From Rubrivivax sp. (GTDB lineage Bacteria > Pseudomonadota > Gammaproteobacteria > Burkholderiales > Burkholderiaceae_C), in assembly GCA_022842595.1 (NCBI GenBank), contig JALHPF010000018.1, positions 50,305 through 114,304 on the forward strand: a stretch of 64,000 nucleotides of DNA, in the 5' to 3' direction. The notes below the pieces were generated by a model, which was not told the origin of the DNA, ran no database searches, and saw nothing but the letters and a program-made list of their open reading frames with translations. The position numbers were made by a program, and so were the translations under genes. Each line of letters begins with the position of its first letter. Position 1 is the first letter of the stretch. Of this stretch, positions 62,876 through 64,000 are shown piece after piece.

Positions 62876-64000
62876 GCCCGCCCGGCCGTCCGAAGGGCTC
62901 AACCCGGCGTGCGCAGCACGAAGGTGCTCCAGTGAAGCTCAACCTGGCCGCCCATTGGCAGCGCCACCGCGACACCTGGCTGCTGGCCGGCGCTGCGCTG
63001 GCGCTGGCCGCCGGTTTTCTGCGGCCGGTGCTGCCGTGGAAAAAGCCGCTCGTCGACCAGGTTGTGGTGCTCGACATCACGCAGAGCATGAACACGCCCG
63101 ACCAGCGCATCGACGGCAAGCCCGTGTCGCGCCTGGCCTTTGCGAAACACCAGCTGCGCCTGGCCATGAAAGAACTGCCCTGCGGCTCGAAGCTGGGCTG
63201 GGCCATCTTTACCGAGTACCGCAGCTTCCTGCTGTTTGCGCCGGTCGAGGTCTGCGCTCATCTGGACGAGCTGCGCGGCACGCTCGAAGGCATCGACAAC
63301 CGCATGGCCTGGATCGGCGCCAGCGAGGTGGCCAAGGGCCTGGCCAGCGGCTTGGGCATCGCCCGCCAGCTGCCGGGCCAGCCGGCGCTGGTGTTCGTGA
63401 CCGACGGCCATGAGTCGCCGCCGCTGAACGCACGCCACCGGCCGCGCTTCGATCTGGTGCCGGGCCAGGTGCAGGGCCTGGTCGTCGGCGTCGGCGGCCT
63501 GGTGCCCACCGCCATACCGAAGACCGACCCGATGGGCCGGCCACTGGGCAACTGGCAGGCTGCAGACGTGCTGCAGACCGACCCGCGCAGCCAGGGCCGG
63601 GGTGGCAGTGTCGACAGCGAGCGCCTGGTCGAGCAGGCCGACGACGGCAGCGATCGTGCCACGCCCGCTGCCGCGCTGGGCGCCACGCCGGGCAGCGAAC
63701 ACCTGTCTTCACTGCGCGAAAGCTACCTGGAGCTGCTGGCCGGCGAAACCGGCCTGGGCTACCACCGCCTGGGCAACGCCGCCGGGCTGGCCGCCGCGAT
63801 GCAGGCCCCGGCGCTCACGCGGCCGGTGCCGGTGCCGATGGACGCCCGGGTGCCGCTGGCGGCGCTGGCCGTGCTGCTGCTGCTGTTGCGCCAAGGCCGG
63901 CCAGGAGCCGCCATGAAGCGCTGGCGCACGGCACGCGCCCGCGGCGGGTGGCCATCCGGGCTGCGCTCGGCGAAGCCGCCGTGGCCCTGGGCCTGGCGAC
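62872..64000 (+). CDS. mxaL: MxaL, VWA-domain protein, 3' end outside window
   Basis: At least 340 residues visible. After an N-terminal segment (TWLLAGAALALAAGFLRPVLPW, ~35-55) comes a VWA domain with DITQSM as MIDAS-like motif (VVVLDITQSMNTP), then CGSKLGWAIFTEYRSFLLFAPVEVCAH and LVFVTDGHESPP. A last hydrophobic helix (VPLAALAVLLLLLR) is near 63850-63890. ATG 62872 overlaps the mxaK stop; GTG 62932 is an alternative. The frame is still open at the edge; beyond ~63905 the reading is not protein-like, and another frame looks better, so the end may be a frameshift. Confidence 0.82.
   Translation, partial: MSPPGRPKGSTRRAQHEGAPVKLNLAAHWQRHRDTWLLAGAALALAAGFLRPVLPWKKPLVDQVVVLDITQSMNTPDQRIDGKPVSRLAFAKHQLRLAMKELPCGSKLGWAIFTEYRSFLLFAPVEVCAHLDELRGTLEGIDNRMAWIGASEVAKGLASGLGIARQLPGQPALVFVTDGHESPPLNARHRPRFDLVPGQVQGLVVGVGGLVPTAIPKTDPMGRPLGNWQAADVLQTDPRSQGRGGSVDSERLVEQADDGSDRATPAAALGATPGSEHLSSLRESYLELLAGETGLGYHRLGNAAGLAAAMQAPALTRPVPVPMDARVPLAALAVLLLLLRQGRPGAAMKRWRTARARGGWPSGLRSAKPPWPWAWR

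Overview
The window is about 64 kb of GC-rich DNA from a Gram-negative methylotroph. It is most likely a betaproteobacterium of the order Burkholderiales, of the Methylibium/Rubrivivax kind. Reasons are codon use, long runs of ATGA-overlapping genes, a Burkholderiales-style intergenic repeat, and the pairing of tetrahydromethanopterin (H4MPT) C1 genes with PQQ and XoxF genes. No rRNA, tRNA, CRISPR array, phage or transposase gene was recognised.

Region 1 (1-7093, plus strand) is an H4MPT/formaldehyde operon. It holds fhcB (3' end), fhcA, fhcD, fhcC, a fae-family gene, a fused pabB-pabC that could supply the pABA precursor of the cofactor, and a HAD phosphatase. A chemoreceptor (7218-8336) and a palindrome-rich noncoding stretch (8337-8979) follow. 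Region 2 (8980-14416) has a NarX/NarL-like two-component system divergent from pqqABCDE. The spacer carries three copies of TTCATGAA.

Region 3 (14551-36373) looks like accessory DNA between the two methanol-oxidation blocks. It holds a flavin disulfide reductase, a TonB-like protein, a GH84-type glycosidase, a DsrE protein and an ArsR-rhodanese fusion. Next come a sterol-desaturase-type hydroxylase, a class II cytochrome c and a Crp/Fnr regulator. A metal-efflux block follows: DMT carrier with a His-rich tail, RND efflux operon, CzcI-like protein, CDF carrier, YnfA and a CadR/PbrR-like MerR regulator. A decayed transglutaminase gene, panE, an ACT-domain regulator and a 720-residue orphan complete it.

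Region 4 (36393-47979, minus strand) is the lanthanide-type methanol dehydrogenase cluster. xoxF, xoxG and xoxJ are followed by eleven further exported proteins: a protease-TPR fusion, two small Cys proteins, two beta-lactamase-fold proteins, two SoxYZ-like carriers, a beta-propeller, an MxaD-like protein, a thioredoxin-fold protein and one orphan. Divergently (48526-53284) lies the PQQ-dehydrogenase-linked ABC operon. Region 5 (53590-64000) has a TonB receptor with an acidic insertion, a second NarX/NarL-like system, and mxaRSACKL, the accessory genes usually linked to MxaFI, with no mxaFI in view.

Together the genes outline periplasmic methanol oxidation by PQQ-XoxF with electrons to XoxG, capture of formaldehyde on H4MPT, and release of formate by the Fhc complex. 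The two sensor kinase/regulator pairs beside the PQQ and MDH operons are the natural candidates for controlling the system.
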